The notes under the pieces: model-generated
What the model saw: only the letters and a program-made list of their open reading frames with translations
Databases searched by the model: none
What the model was told of the DNA's origin: nothing
Assembly: GCF_009910365.1 (NCBI RefSeq)
Contig: NZ_CP036423.1
Coordinates: 62,001-126,000 of the forward strand
Length of the DNA: 64,000 nt
Reading direction: 5' to 3'
DNA from: Aequoribacter fuscus
GTDB lineage: Bacteria > Pseudomonadota > Gammaproteobacteria > Pseudomonadales > Halieaceae
Shown: positions 26,614 to 33,724 of the stretch, one piece after another
Layout of the letters: each line of letters starts with the position of its first letter
Numbering within the stretch: the first letter of the stretch is position 1
Translations under genes and position numbers: made by a program

Positions 26614-27840
26614 CAAGTTGAGTCTCCACTAATTTGCTAGACACCTTTCAGTCGCACACAATAGCGATTAGCGAGGTGATTTATGAGCAGAAAGAGATAC
26701 CCTGAAGAGTTTCACGATTGAAGCGGTTAAGCAAGTTACGGAAGCCGGCTATAGCGCTTATGATGTGGCGGAGCGGCTCGGAACCACCACAAATAGTCTC
26801 TATAGTTGGATCAGGAGATATGGGCCCGAATCCAGCAATTTTAAGAGAGCGTCGCAGGAATCGGACGAGATTCGTCGGTTAAAGAAGGAGCTGAAGCGGG
26901 TAACCGACGAACGTGACCTTTTAAAAAAAGCCGCAGCGTACTTCGTGAGCCACCCCGAGTGAGATACGCCTTTATCAAAGACCATGCGGGTGACTTCACG
27001 ATTAGGTCGTTGTGTAGGCTATTCAATCTTCATCCGAGCGATTATTACGCTTGGCTGCGCGCACCCAAACCTGCTCGTCAGCATAAGGATGACACTTTGT
27101 TAGGAATGATTAAACAAGCATGGCTCGAATCGGGCTGCGTCCACGGCTATCGCAAGATACATCAGGATCTTCATGATCTGGGGGGACGCTGCGGTATTAA
27201 TCGTGTTCACAATCTCATGCGGAACGACGGCATTAAGGCGCAGGTCGGCTATCGCAAGCCCCGTGAGCGATCAGGTGAAGTGCATGTCGTTACTCCCAAT
27301 ACATTGGCTCGTGAGTTCAACCCTTCTAAACCGAATCACTCGTGGGTAACCGACATAACGTATATTCGCACGCATGAGGGCTGGCTCTACCTGGGCGTTG
27401 TTATCGATCTTTACTCGCGAAAGATCATCGGCTGGTCAATGGATTCTCGAATGGTCAAAGAACTTGTACTAGATGCTCAGCTCATGGCCGCATGGAGACG
27501 CAAGCCTGAAAGCAGAGTCATAGTCCACTCTGATCAAGGTAGTCAATACACGAGCTATAAGTGGCAGGAGTTCCCAGAAGTACATGGTCTTGCACGCAGC
27601 ATAAGCCGACGAGGAAATTGCCATGATAATGCAGTAGCTGAGAGCTTCTTCCAATTGTTGAAACGAGAGCGCATAAAGAAGCGGGTGTACTTAACTCGAG
27701 AAATGGCGAAGCGCGATATCTTCAATTATGTAGAAATGTTCTACAATCCTGTTCGCAGGCACACAGCGAACAACTTATTGTCGCCCCAGGAGTTCGAGCG
27801 ACGGTATAAGAATGAGGCTGAGAAGTGTTTACTGAACTTG
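26614..27840 (+). mobile_element. IS3-family insertion sequence, about 1.23 kb
   Basis: Boundaries are set by imperfect terminal inverted repeats: CAAGTTGAGTCTCCACT at 26614 and, read inward from the right, CAAGTTCAGTAAACACT ending at 27840 (13 of 17 identical). It carries orfA and orfB in the usual -1 arrangement. No matching target duplication is visible: the left flank is istB DNA and the right flank is ISL3 transposase DNA, so one flank was probably lost by a later deletion. OrfA has a frameshift, so the element is likely inactive. Confidence 0.75.
26683..26962 (+). pseudogene. IS3 orfA, frameshifted
   Basis: OrfA supplies the helix-turn-helix half of the IS3 transposase. The ATG at 26683 reads MSRKRYPEEF and then runs into a stop at 26719; an extra C near 26713 shifts the frame, after which TIEAVKQVTEAGYSAYDVAE and the leucine-zipper region IRRLKKELKRVTDERDLLKK continue to 26962. 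A run of seven A residues at 26923-26929 fits the slippery site for programmed -1 frameshifting into orfB, which is open across the junction. Confidence 0.8.
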
Positions 27841-27939
27841 TCGCGATTCATTGCTCATACCCGCGCATTAAGCAGAGTAATTCGCGATTCCAAAGCCCCT
27901 CTGGATTATGCAACGGCTATTGCCTTGCGAAGTGCCTAA
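26959..27939 (+). CDS. IS3-family transposase orfB
   Basis: Integrase-fold (rve) DDE transposase, 326 codons from a GTG overlapping the orfA stop by 4 bp. The HTH_21 region has WLESGCVHGYRKIHQDL; the DDE residues lie in WVTDITYIRT, VIVHSDQGSQYTS and CHDNAVAESFFQLLKRE. After FERRYKNEAEKC the frame leaves the element at 27840 and runs 33 codons into ISL3 antisense sequence, so the native C terminus is altered. Complete in its catalytic domain, but probably inactive because orfA is broken. Confidence 0.9.
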   Translation: MRYAFIKDHAGDFTIRSLCRLFNLHPSDYYAWLRAPKPARQHKDDTLLGMIKQAWLESGCVHGYRKIHQDLHDLGGRCGINRVHNLMRNDGIKAQVGYRKPRERSGEVHVVTPNTLAREFNPSKPNHSWVTDITYIRTHEGWLYLGVVIDLYSRKIIGWSMDSRMVKELVLDAQLMAAWRRKPESRVIVHSDQGSQYTSYKWQEFPEVHGLARSISRRGNCHDNAVAESFFQLLKRERIKKRVYLTREMAKRDIFNYVEMFYNPVRRHTANNLLSPQEFERRYKNEAEKCLLNLSRFIAHTRALSRVIRDSKAPLDYATAIALRSA

Positions 27940-28590
27940 CAACTAATCGCGCGACATGAAAACGATCTGCAGCGATTTGGCATTTGGGAAGTACTGTTTG
28001 GTAATGTCTCGGGAGAGGACGGGTAAATTCATAACAACAACCTTTACCCTCTTTCTGCAATTCAAGCGCAACAACTGGGTGCGTTTTGGCACCTTAGAGC
28101 GCTCTAGTTTGACATCAAATATTTTGCGATGTCATGAATCCATGAAGGTCGTTGCAGACCACTTTATGTGATCAGTCGCGCTCGTCGATATCGAGAACCG
28201 GTCGGAAGTTTGGGGTCTTCATTGCGGATTGACCAAGGGTCAGGTGACGGTAAGGCCAACGCGAAATGGTTGCTGTCTCGACCCAAAATGTCAGGATCTT
28301 TGCGTTGTGTTACGCTGCCATCTGCTCCTTCAAACACCTCTGGCTTAACTCCTTCAGTGGTGCAATCACGCGGCAATTTCGCATTGAGTCGATGCCTGAA
28401 ATAACGACGACATCTCCGATAACGACACTACGAGACACGCAGATACCAAGCAAAACTTGATTCACCTGGCGTGTGTGCTTAATGGCTCGTTTGCATGTCG
28501 CGTTGATTCTCAGTTTGGTTACGTCGCGATGTATGCAGCGCGGACAGCGCTTGGGATGCGCCGATGTCCATACGTCTTATCTGAAAACAT
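27841..28590 (-). pseudogene. ISL3-family transposase, N-terminal and central remnant
   Basis: Pieces of an ISL3 transposase appear in order on the minus strand but in changing frames: a start MFSDKTYG at 28590, a zinc-finger part PKRCPRC and KHTRQVNQVLLG, then RRYFRHRL and a helix-turn-helix-like WVETATISRWPYRHL, the catalytic VLDIDE, ATTFMDS, HRKIFDVKLERSK, RVKVVVMNL, ITKQYFPNA and ADRFHVARLVVRHF, ending LLCLMRGYEQ at the IS3 junction. At least four frameshifts and several stops make it dead. The plus-strand open frames over the same bases are shadows. Confidence 0.78.
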
Positions 28591-28918
28591 GATCGATTTC
28601 TACATCCGGAAATCTTATAGTCTTACATGTAAGAATCTTCGGTGTTCCCCATTAAATTGATGGCGCCAATTTATTCCAATTAGTGGCCTTCCGTGTTAGG
28701 GACTAAAAGCATATTTACCTTTGTTCGAGCGACTCGAGTTAATTTACGATCATGATATCGAGAGGCGCTTCAAGCGCCAACTACCTAGCTGATCTCAGAA
28801 TCCCATCTCTTTTCAAGAAGGTCTCCGGTCCATCTTGGGTTAAGCAGCAAGTCTATTAAGAGTTTGACGCTCGGCCCGAGGTCACTGAGAGGTGTCCCGC
28901 ATACTCTAGTCGCCTCAG
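28591..28918. other. Non-coding edge of accessory stretch
   Basis: About 330 bp. It holds the probable outer end of the ISL3 remnant and the right copy of the 14-bp direct repeat (28667-28680). Beyond that nothing resembling a gene, RNA or operator was recognised. Confidence 0.5.
28667..28680 (+). repeat. Right copy of 14-bp direct repeat (island edge)
   Basis: Identical to CAATTTATTCCAAT at 22216-22229, same orientation, 6.45 kb apart. It lies outside the ISL3 coding remnant. Both copies are followed by AGTGGC and a GTGTT-GGG block. Confidence 0.45.
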
Positions 28919-30223
28919 TCACACTAGGGACCTCACTTTCGGGCTCAGTTTGTCTTTAAGGCTATAGAATAACATTCCAGCCACCAAACTTGGCCATCTA
29001 AGCAGTGGCCCTCCCGGGAAGCTCTTTATTGGAATGCGACCAAATTGCTCGAACTCTTGGGTCTGCCCCGCAATGGCTTTCGCCATTAATTTGCCCGCCA
29101 GCGTGCCAATGGATATACCGTGACCCGAAAAACCTTGGGCGTAATAGATTTGCTGTTTGATGTGACCCAGGTGCGGTAAGCGATTGCGGGTAATGGCCAG
29201 CGAGCCACCCCAACCGTGCGTAATCTGCGTTTGGGTCAGCTGTGGGTACCGATTGAGCAGATGAGGTCTGACAAAAGCTTTAATGTTGTCGGGGAAGCGT
29301 CTCGAATAGGTCTCACCTCCGCCAAACAAAAGACGTTTATCCGCCGAAAGCTTCCAATAGTTGACGACAAACTGTGAATCGGCAATGGCTAAGTCCGAGC
29401 GAGTGATTGAGCGAGCCAGCTCTTCGGATAGGGGTTCCGTGGCGATCATGTAGTTGTTAATGGGCATGATCTTGCTGGTAAGGCGGGGCTCTAATTGGTC
29501 GATATAGGCGTTGCACGCGAGCACGACTTTATTTGCACAAACAGCGCCATGCTGGGTGTAAATCTTGACGGTATCGGAATCCTGTTGGATGCGATTGACC
29601 TGCGCGTACTCATAGATCTCACAGCCTAGTGTCTCGGCGGCTGTAGCCAAGCCGTGCACGTACTTGAGTGGGTGCAGGTGCTTGGCGTTGTAGTCGAGCA
29701 CGCCGTCAATTAGGCCTTGTGCTTCGGTCTCTTGCTGAAGCTCCTGAGGGCTGAGATAGCGGGCGCCGCTGTAGTCGTAGACGCTGTGTAAATGGTCGAC
29801 TTCGCGCTGTAAGTCGGCAGTCAGCTTGGGGTTCGCAGACGCGAACAAATTACCGGTTTTAAGCTCGCATTCGATCTCAAATCGACAAATTAACTCGCTG
29901 ACCAAATTTACCGCCTCTAAGCCAAGCTGCCACAGCGCTTTTGCATGCTCTAAACCCAGCCAGCGCTCTAAAATCAGCTGACCGCGCCGTTGTCCTATAC
30001 CCACATGGCCACCATTGCGGCCGGAGGCGCCATAACCTATGGTTTTCGCTTCTAGCACCACCACGTTTAACCCAAGGTCTCGCAGTGCGATCGCGGCCGA
30101 TAGGCCGGTAAGTCCAGCGCCTATGACGCAGACATCGGTGTGGTGGTCGCCACTTAAGCGGGGGCGCTCTGTTTGCTTTGGGCTTGAGGCTTGATACCAA
30201 GACTGTGGATCGAAAGAATTCAA
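28919..30223 (-). CDS. FAD-dependent amine oxidase, PuuB-like
   Basis: DAO-fold flavoenzyme, 434 aa, closest in pattern to gamma-glutamylputrescine oxidase. The dinucleotide site is CVIGAGLTGLSAAIALRDLG, followed by LEAKTIGYGASGRNGGH, typical of the PuuB/OrdL subgroup. The C-terminal YYAQGFSGHGISIGTLAGKL completes the FAD site. The only start fitting the family N terminus is a TTG at 30223 with no good ribosome site, so expression may be low or the start misjudged. Divergent from a LysR gene, its likely regulator. Other amines or imino acids are possible substrates. Confidence 0.8.
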   Translation of the reverse strand: MNSFDPQSWYQASSPKQTERPRLSGDHHTDVCVIGAGLTGLSAAIALRDLGLNVVVLEAKTIGYGASGRNGGHVGIGQRRGQLILERWLGLEHAKALWQLGLEAVNLVSELICRFEIECELKTGNLFASANPKLTADLQREVDHLHSVYDYSGARYLSPQELQQETEAQGLIDGVLDYNAKHLHPLKYVHGLATAAETLGCEIYEYAQVNRIQQDSDTVKIYTQHGAVCANKVVLACNAYIDQLEPRLTSKIMPINNYMIATEPLSEELARSITRSDLAIADSQFVVNYWKLSADKRLLFGGGETYSRRFPDNIKAFVRPHLLNRYPQLTQTQITHGWGGSLAITRNRLPHLGHIKQQIYYAQGFSGHGISIGTLAGKLMAKAIAGQTQEFEQFGRIPIKSFPGGPLLRWPSLVAGMLFYSLKDKLSPKVRSLV

Positions 30224-30256
30224 GAGACAGTAATTTTTCGCAATTTTGGTCAGTGT

Positions 30257-30266
30257 ACCCTAGGGT
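30257..30266. promoter_or_regulatory. Candidate LysR operator in divergent intergenic region
   Basis: Perfect 10-bp palindrome ACCCTAGGGT between the PuuB-like gene and the LysR gene; about 10 bp on, CTAGGTA partly repeats it inverted. Position fits autoregulation by the LysR protein. Based on symmetry and location only. Confidence 0.35.
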
Positions 30267-30356
30267 GGTCCAGCTAGGTAGTTATCCGTTTTTTCTGTAG
30301 ACAAAACACACGTTGCTATTATCGGCCGCGGTGACTTCGTGATTCGCGAGGAGGGC

Positions 30357-30431
30357 ATGAAAACCCTTGCTATTTCACTAAAGCAGGTCAAAATCCGCCT
30401 ATGGATACCGAGTTATTGCGCACCTTTTTAG
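30357..30431 (+). other. Possible 24-codon upstream ORF overlapping the LysR start
   Basis: ATG at 30357 directly after GAGGAGGGC opens a frame MKTLAISLKQVKIRLWIPSY plus four residues, ending at TAG 30429-30431, inside the first codons of the LysR gene in another frame. The strong purine run is only two bases from the ATG, which is close for efficient initiation. It could couple translation of the weakly led LysR start; equally it may be chance. Confidence 0.3.
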
Positions 30432-31246
30432 AAGTCAAAGCCACTCGACATTTTGGTCGAGCGGCCGATAACCTATTCATTACTCAGGCGGCAGTCAGTG
30501 CACGTATTAAGCAGCTAGAATCCTACTTCGGCGCCCCCTTATTTCATCGCGATCGTAACAATATTCAGTTAACCCCCGAAGGTGAGCGTTTGGTGCCACA
30601 CGCGGAATCGATATTGGTTTCTTTACTGCGAGCCAGACAGGATTTTGCGCTGCGGGAGGGCGGCGATTTGCGTTTGAGCGTCGGTATTCGCCAAGGGCTC
30701 TGGTGCGATACCCTGCAGTCGTGCTTTGACCAACTTCACGATGAAATAGGGGATTTGAAACTGCACGTCGAGACCCTGTCGCAAGAAATGATCGCTAAAA
30801 AGTTGCGAGAGGGTGCGCTCGATACGGCTCTGGTGTTTGATACGCCGGCGGCCCCCGAGCTCGAGTCCCATCGCGTCGGCGCTTTGCATTTGCGGCTATT
30901 TGCCCATCACAGCATCAAGAATTTGGCTGAAGCAGTGAGCACGCGTTACATATACTTGCAGTGGGGCACAGCTTTTTCACGCTTTCATGTTCGCCAAGTT
31001 GCTAAAGAGCCCTTTCCTTATTTACAGACCAATATGGTTGATGCGGCAATCGCCCAGGTTAAGCGCCAGCAAGGCGCCTGTTTCTTTCCTCAAGCCTTGC
31101 AATCGACCCTGCACGAGCAAGGCATCTGTCGGGTGCCAGAGGCGCCAGAATTTGATACGCCGCTGAATTTATTGGTGCACCCCTATATGCGTACCAGCCC
31201 CGTGGTGCATCGCCTTAAACATCAGCTTAGTAATTTGAGTCTGTAG
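30401..31246 (+). CDS. LysR family transcriptional regulator (HdfR-like)
   Basis: 281-aa DNA-binding regulator. The winged helix-turn-helix is at 1-60: LLRTFLEVKATRHFGRAADN, then LFITQAAVSARIKQLE and LFHRDRNNIQLTPEG. The substrate-binding domain follows from about 90. The N-terminal FGRAADNLFITQAAVSARI matches the HdfR/AbgR-like branch. It reads away from the PuuB-like oxidase 177 bp upstream, its most likely target. Its own ribosome site is weak (AGGT 12 bases before ATG), and a small upstream ORF overlaps the start. Confidence 0.88.
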   Translation: MDTELLRTFLEVKATRHFGRAADNLFITQAAVSARIKQLESYFGAPLFHRDRNNIQLTPEGERLVPHAESILVSLLRARQDFALREGGDLRLSVGIRQGLWCDTLQSCFDQLHDEIGDLKLHVETLSQEMIAKKLREGALDTALVFDTPAAPELESHRVGALHLRLFAHHSIKNLAEAVSTRYIYLQWGTAFSRFHVRQVAKEPFPYLQTNMVDAAIAQVKRQQGACFFPQALQSTLHEQGICRVPEAPEFDTPLNLLVHPYMRTSPVVHRLKHQLSNLSL

Positions 31247-31301
31247 GGTTCGACGAGTCAGAAGCGTCGTGAATGTAATGTCGGTGGGATAAAGGAGTAG
31301 A

Positions 31302-31332
31302 ACCCGCCCAAGGGGGAGGTGTATGGGCGGGT
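31302..31332. terminator. Stem-loop between convergent LysR and small acidic gene
   Basis: ACCCGCCC at 31302-31309 pairs perfectly with GGGCGGGT at 31325-31332 across a 15-nt loop, in the 109-bp gap between two convergent genes. No T-run follows on either strand, so termination strength is doubtful. Confidence 0.45.
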
Positions 31333-31355
31333 CACGCTATGTCTTTTAACTTGCC

Positions 31356-31568
31356 TTAAAGATCGTCGAAGCTTAAGTCGTAGTAGCCAATCTCTTCGCG
31401 TAAGCGACGCTCTTCCATGCGCAGTTCGGCACGGCGTCGCTTTTCGGCAAGCTGCTGTTTTTCCGACAAATTGTTCAATGGCATGTCTATGTCATCGTCC
31501 ATGCCCAGACTTTCGTCGTCAAAATCGTCGAGATCGTCGGTATCGTTGCTGTCGTCATGTTTTGCCAT
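31356..31568 (-). CDS. PA3496-like small acidic protein
   Basis: 70-aa protein with an Asp-rich N terminus (DDSNDTDDLDDFDDESLGMD) and a charged, basic and acidic helical C terminus with AEKRRRAELRMEERRLREE. The layout matches the short PA3496 family of pseudomonads, named as a putative envelope integrity protein, but no function is established. No signal peptide or membrane segment is seen. Preceded by GAGTGTGACA, with no strong ribosome site. The family call is from pattern recall. Confidence 0.65.
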   Translation of the reverse strand: MAKHDDSNDTDDLDDFDDESLGMDDDIDMPLNNLSEKQQLAEKRRRAELRMEERRLREEIGYYDLSFDDL

Positions 31569-31934
31569 CTGTCACACTCCAACATTTGGTGGGCCAATTT
31601 CGCGCAATATCACTTACACCTCGACCCCTGTAAAACAAAAAATAATTCATTTTTTGATTAAATATTTTTATCGAAAGCGGCGGCTTGTGTGGCTCCCAGC
31701 CCCTGTATTCACCGTAAAATACTCATCGTCCGTGATGTGGCACAAGCCGCTGCTTGCTTGTAAAGCAAGCAGGTGCCGTGCCAAGTTTTGGTCTCTTGGG
31801 GCTGAAATCTATAAGCCTATATTTTTAATGGACTTTTTGGGTTATTGATGCCGTCGATTAATACCGGCGTGGTTCTTTTTTGCGACCCAATCCGGCGTGC
31901 AAATGTGTTTGGACACGTCCGCGGACATGTCCCG
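31569..31934. other. Intergenic region with unexplained structured DNA
   Basis: 366 bp with no gene. It contains a 13-bp inverted repeat with 51 bp between the arms (31677-31689 and 31741-31753) and, sharing three bases with it, a perfect 9-bp hairpin TGCTTGCTT/AAGCAAGCA (31751-31771). Near 31911-31932 are two near-identical 10-bp palindromes, GGACACGTCC and GGACATGTCC, two bases apart, just after the shikimate kinase-like stop. A very AT-rich stretch at 31631-31670 could hold the promoter of the small acidic gene. Confidence 0.5.
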
Positions 31935-32459
31935 CTAGCGGCGCAATAACTTTACGATAGTGTCTGCTATGGTCTCGGGTTTGGCTGAATCACCGCAATC
32001 GATGGTGATATCTGCCCACGCGCAATACAGCGGGTGCCGCTGCTGATAAAGCTCTTCGTAGCTCGTATTCTGACTTTTCGCCATACCGCGGGGTGCGTCT
32101 TGCGCGACCCGATCTTGCAAAGTTAAAAGCGGGACGTCGAGAAACACTAGAGGTCCCAGCGCTTTCAGCTTTGTCATCAGTGGCTGGCTATAAATAACAC
32201 TACCACCCGTTGCAATCACTTCGCCTTGGAAATCGATGTCTAATAACAGCGATTCTTCCAGCGCTCTGAAGTAATCTAGACCTTTGGTGTCCATGATGGT
32301 TTGGAGAGTGGCGTTCTCGCGGCGTTCAAGGTCATCATCGGTATCGTGAAATCTGAGTTTGAGAGCTTTCGCCAAATAACGGCCTACACTCGATTTGCCA
32401 GCTCCGGGCATGCCGATCAAAGTGACGCAGTTCGCTTCTGTATTTGTGACGTTGCTCAT
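31935..32459 (-). CDS. Shikimate kinase-like P-loop kinase
   Basis: 174-aa nucleotide kinase of the AroK fold. Walker A is GMPGAGKSSVG, followed by DTDDDLERR, the FRALEESLL arginine helix and RHPLYCAWADITID. The usual GGG shikimate-binding loop reads GGS (ATGGSVIYS), a variant seen in a second group annotated as shikimate kinases, so the acceptor is uncertain. The ATG at 32459 is preferred to an in-frame start at 32510, which would reach into the gcvT promoter region. aroB, which normally follows aroK, is absent. It is divergent from gcvT. Confidence 0.75.
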   Translation of the reverse strand: MSNVTNTEANCVTLIGMPGAGKSSVGRYLAKALKLRFHDTDDDLERRENATLQTIMDTKGLDYFRALEESLLLDIDFQGEVIATGGSVIYSQPLMTKLKALGPLVFLDVPLLTLQDRVAQDAPRGMAKSQNTSYEELYQQRHPLYCAWADITIDCGDSAKPETIADTIVKLLRR

Positions 32460-32584
32460 TGACTTAAATGCCCTACAATAAGCCCCATATTGTAAGGCGT
32501 ATATCGCCAACCGATAAGTCCTTCACCTTGCTCTCTGGCTTGTGGCTGATTAGTCTGCCTGGGCCACAACTTCAGGAACTTACC

Positions 32585-33694
32585 ATGAGCTTAAAAAGCG
32601 TCCCTCTAGAATCATTACATCAAACCTTAGGTGCCAAACTTGTGCCTTTTGCTGGCTACAATATGCCTGTTCAGTACCCAACTGGAATTATCAAAGAACA
32701 TTTGCATACGCGCACAGCCGCTGGCTTGTTTGACGTGTCGCATATGGGGCAGGTTGTCGTCAGTGGGGAAGGTGTTGTGTCTGCGCTTGAAGCCTTAATG
32801 CCGGCTGATCTGGAGGGTCTGGCTGTGAACGCCCAAACCTATTCGCTGCTGACCAACGAAGCGGGCGGAGTCATTGATGATTTGATTGTGACACGCTGGG
32901 CTGCGGATCAATTCATGCTGGTGATTAATGCCGGCTGCAAAGACAAAGATCTTGAGCATTTGCGCTCGCATTTGGCGAGTGTGAATTTAGAGGTGCTTAG
33001 CCAGCATTCGCTTTTAGCCTTGCAGGGCCCCAAAGCGCGAGCGGTCATGAATGACTTGCTGCCAGAAACCCAGAACTTGGTATTCATGACAGGCACGTGG
33101 GCACAATTTGAGGGCGAGCAAGTGTATGTCACGTGCTCGGGCTACACTGGCGAAGACGGCTTTGAAATATCGGTCCCAAACTCGCATGTCGAGGCCTTAG
33201 CGCAAAAACTTTTGGCGCACGCAGATGTGCTGCCCATTGGCCTTGGGGCTCGTGATTCGTTGCGTTTAGAGGCGGGCTTGTGTCTTTATGGGCACGAACT
33301 CGAAGAAGACATATCACCCATCCAAGCTGGTTTAAAATGGGCTATCGCTAAAGCTCGCAGACACGAGGGTGCGCGTGCTGGCGGTTACTTGGGCAGTGCT
33401 ATTATCGAGGCGCAGTGGGCCGAGGGTACTGACACAGTCAGAGTGGGTCTGAAAGTATTGGGTAAACGCCCAGTGCGTGAAGGCGCAGTCGTCTTTGATG
33501 CACAACAACAGCAGGTCGGCACGGTGTGTTCCGGTGGCTTCGGTGCGACTCTGGAGCAGCCCGTGGCTATGGCTTATGTGAACGCTGATCAGGCGGCGCT
33601 CGGTACCCATTTGTTCGCGGATGTTCGGGGCAAACTGGTGGAAGTCGAAGTCGCCAAAACACCGTTTGTCGCACAGCGCTATTTCCGCGGTTGA
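32585..33694 (+). CDS. gcvT: Glycine cleavage system aminomethyltransferase (T protein)
   Basis: Transfers the methylene group from lipoyl-H protein to tetrahydrofolate, releasing ammonia. 369 aa; family motifs include GAKLVPFAGYNMPVQYPTGI, GLFDVSHMGQ, LALQGPKA, CSGYTGEDGFEI and GLGARDSLRLEAGLCLYGHE. The ATG at 32585 follows an AGGAACTT ribosome site; the frame extends open to 32468 but those codons are not family-like. gcvH and gcvP are not next to it; an amidase gene follows 30 bp downstream. The leader has no recognisable glycine riboswitch. Confidence 0.94.
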   Translation: MSLKSVPLESLHQTLGAKLVPFAGYNMPVQYPTGIIKEHLHTRTAAGLFDVSHMGQVVVSGEGVVSALEALMPADLEGLAVNAQTYSLLTNEAGGVIDDLIVTRWAADQFMLVINAGCKDKDLEHLRSHLASVNLEVLSQHSLLALQGPKARAVMNDLLPETQNLVFMTGTWAQFEGEQVYVTCSGYTGEDGFEISVPNSHVEALAQKLLAHADVLPIGLGARDSLRLEAGLCLYGHELEEDISPIQAGLKWAIAKARRHEGARAGGYLGSAIIEAQWAEGTDTVRVGLKVLGKRPVREGAVVFDAQQQQVGTVCSGGFGATLEQPVAMAYVNADQAALGTHLFADVRGKLVEVEVAKTPFVAQRYFRG

Positions 33695-33724
33695 GCGCAT
33701 ATAAAACAACAATAAGGAAACACC

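Noticed and set aside
28164-28660. Several 60-78 codon open frames on both strands
   Set aside because: They overlap the broken ISL3 transposase; one minus frame (28164-28376) is itself a piece of that pseudogene and the plus frames are shadows.
32460-32584. Glycine riboswitch upstream of gcvT
   Set aside because: No conserved glycine aptamer core or tandem arrangement could be found in the 125-bp leader.
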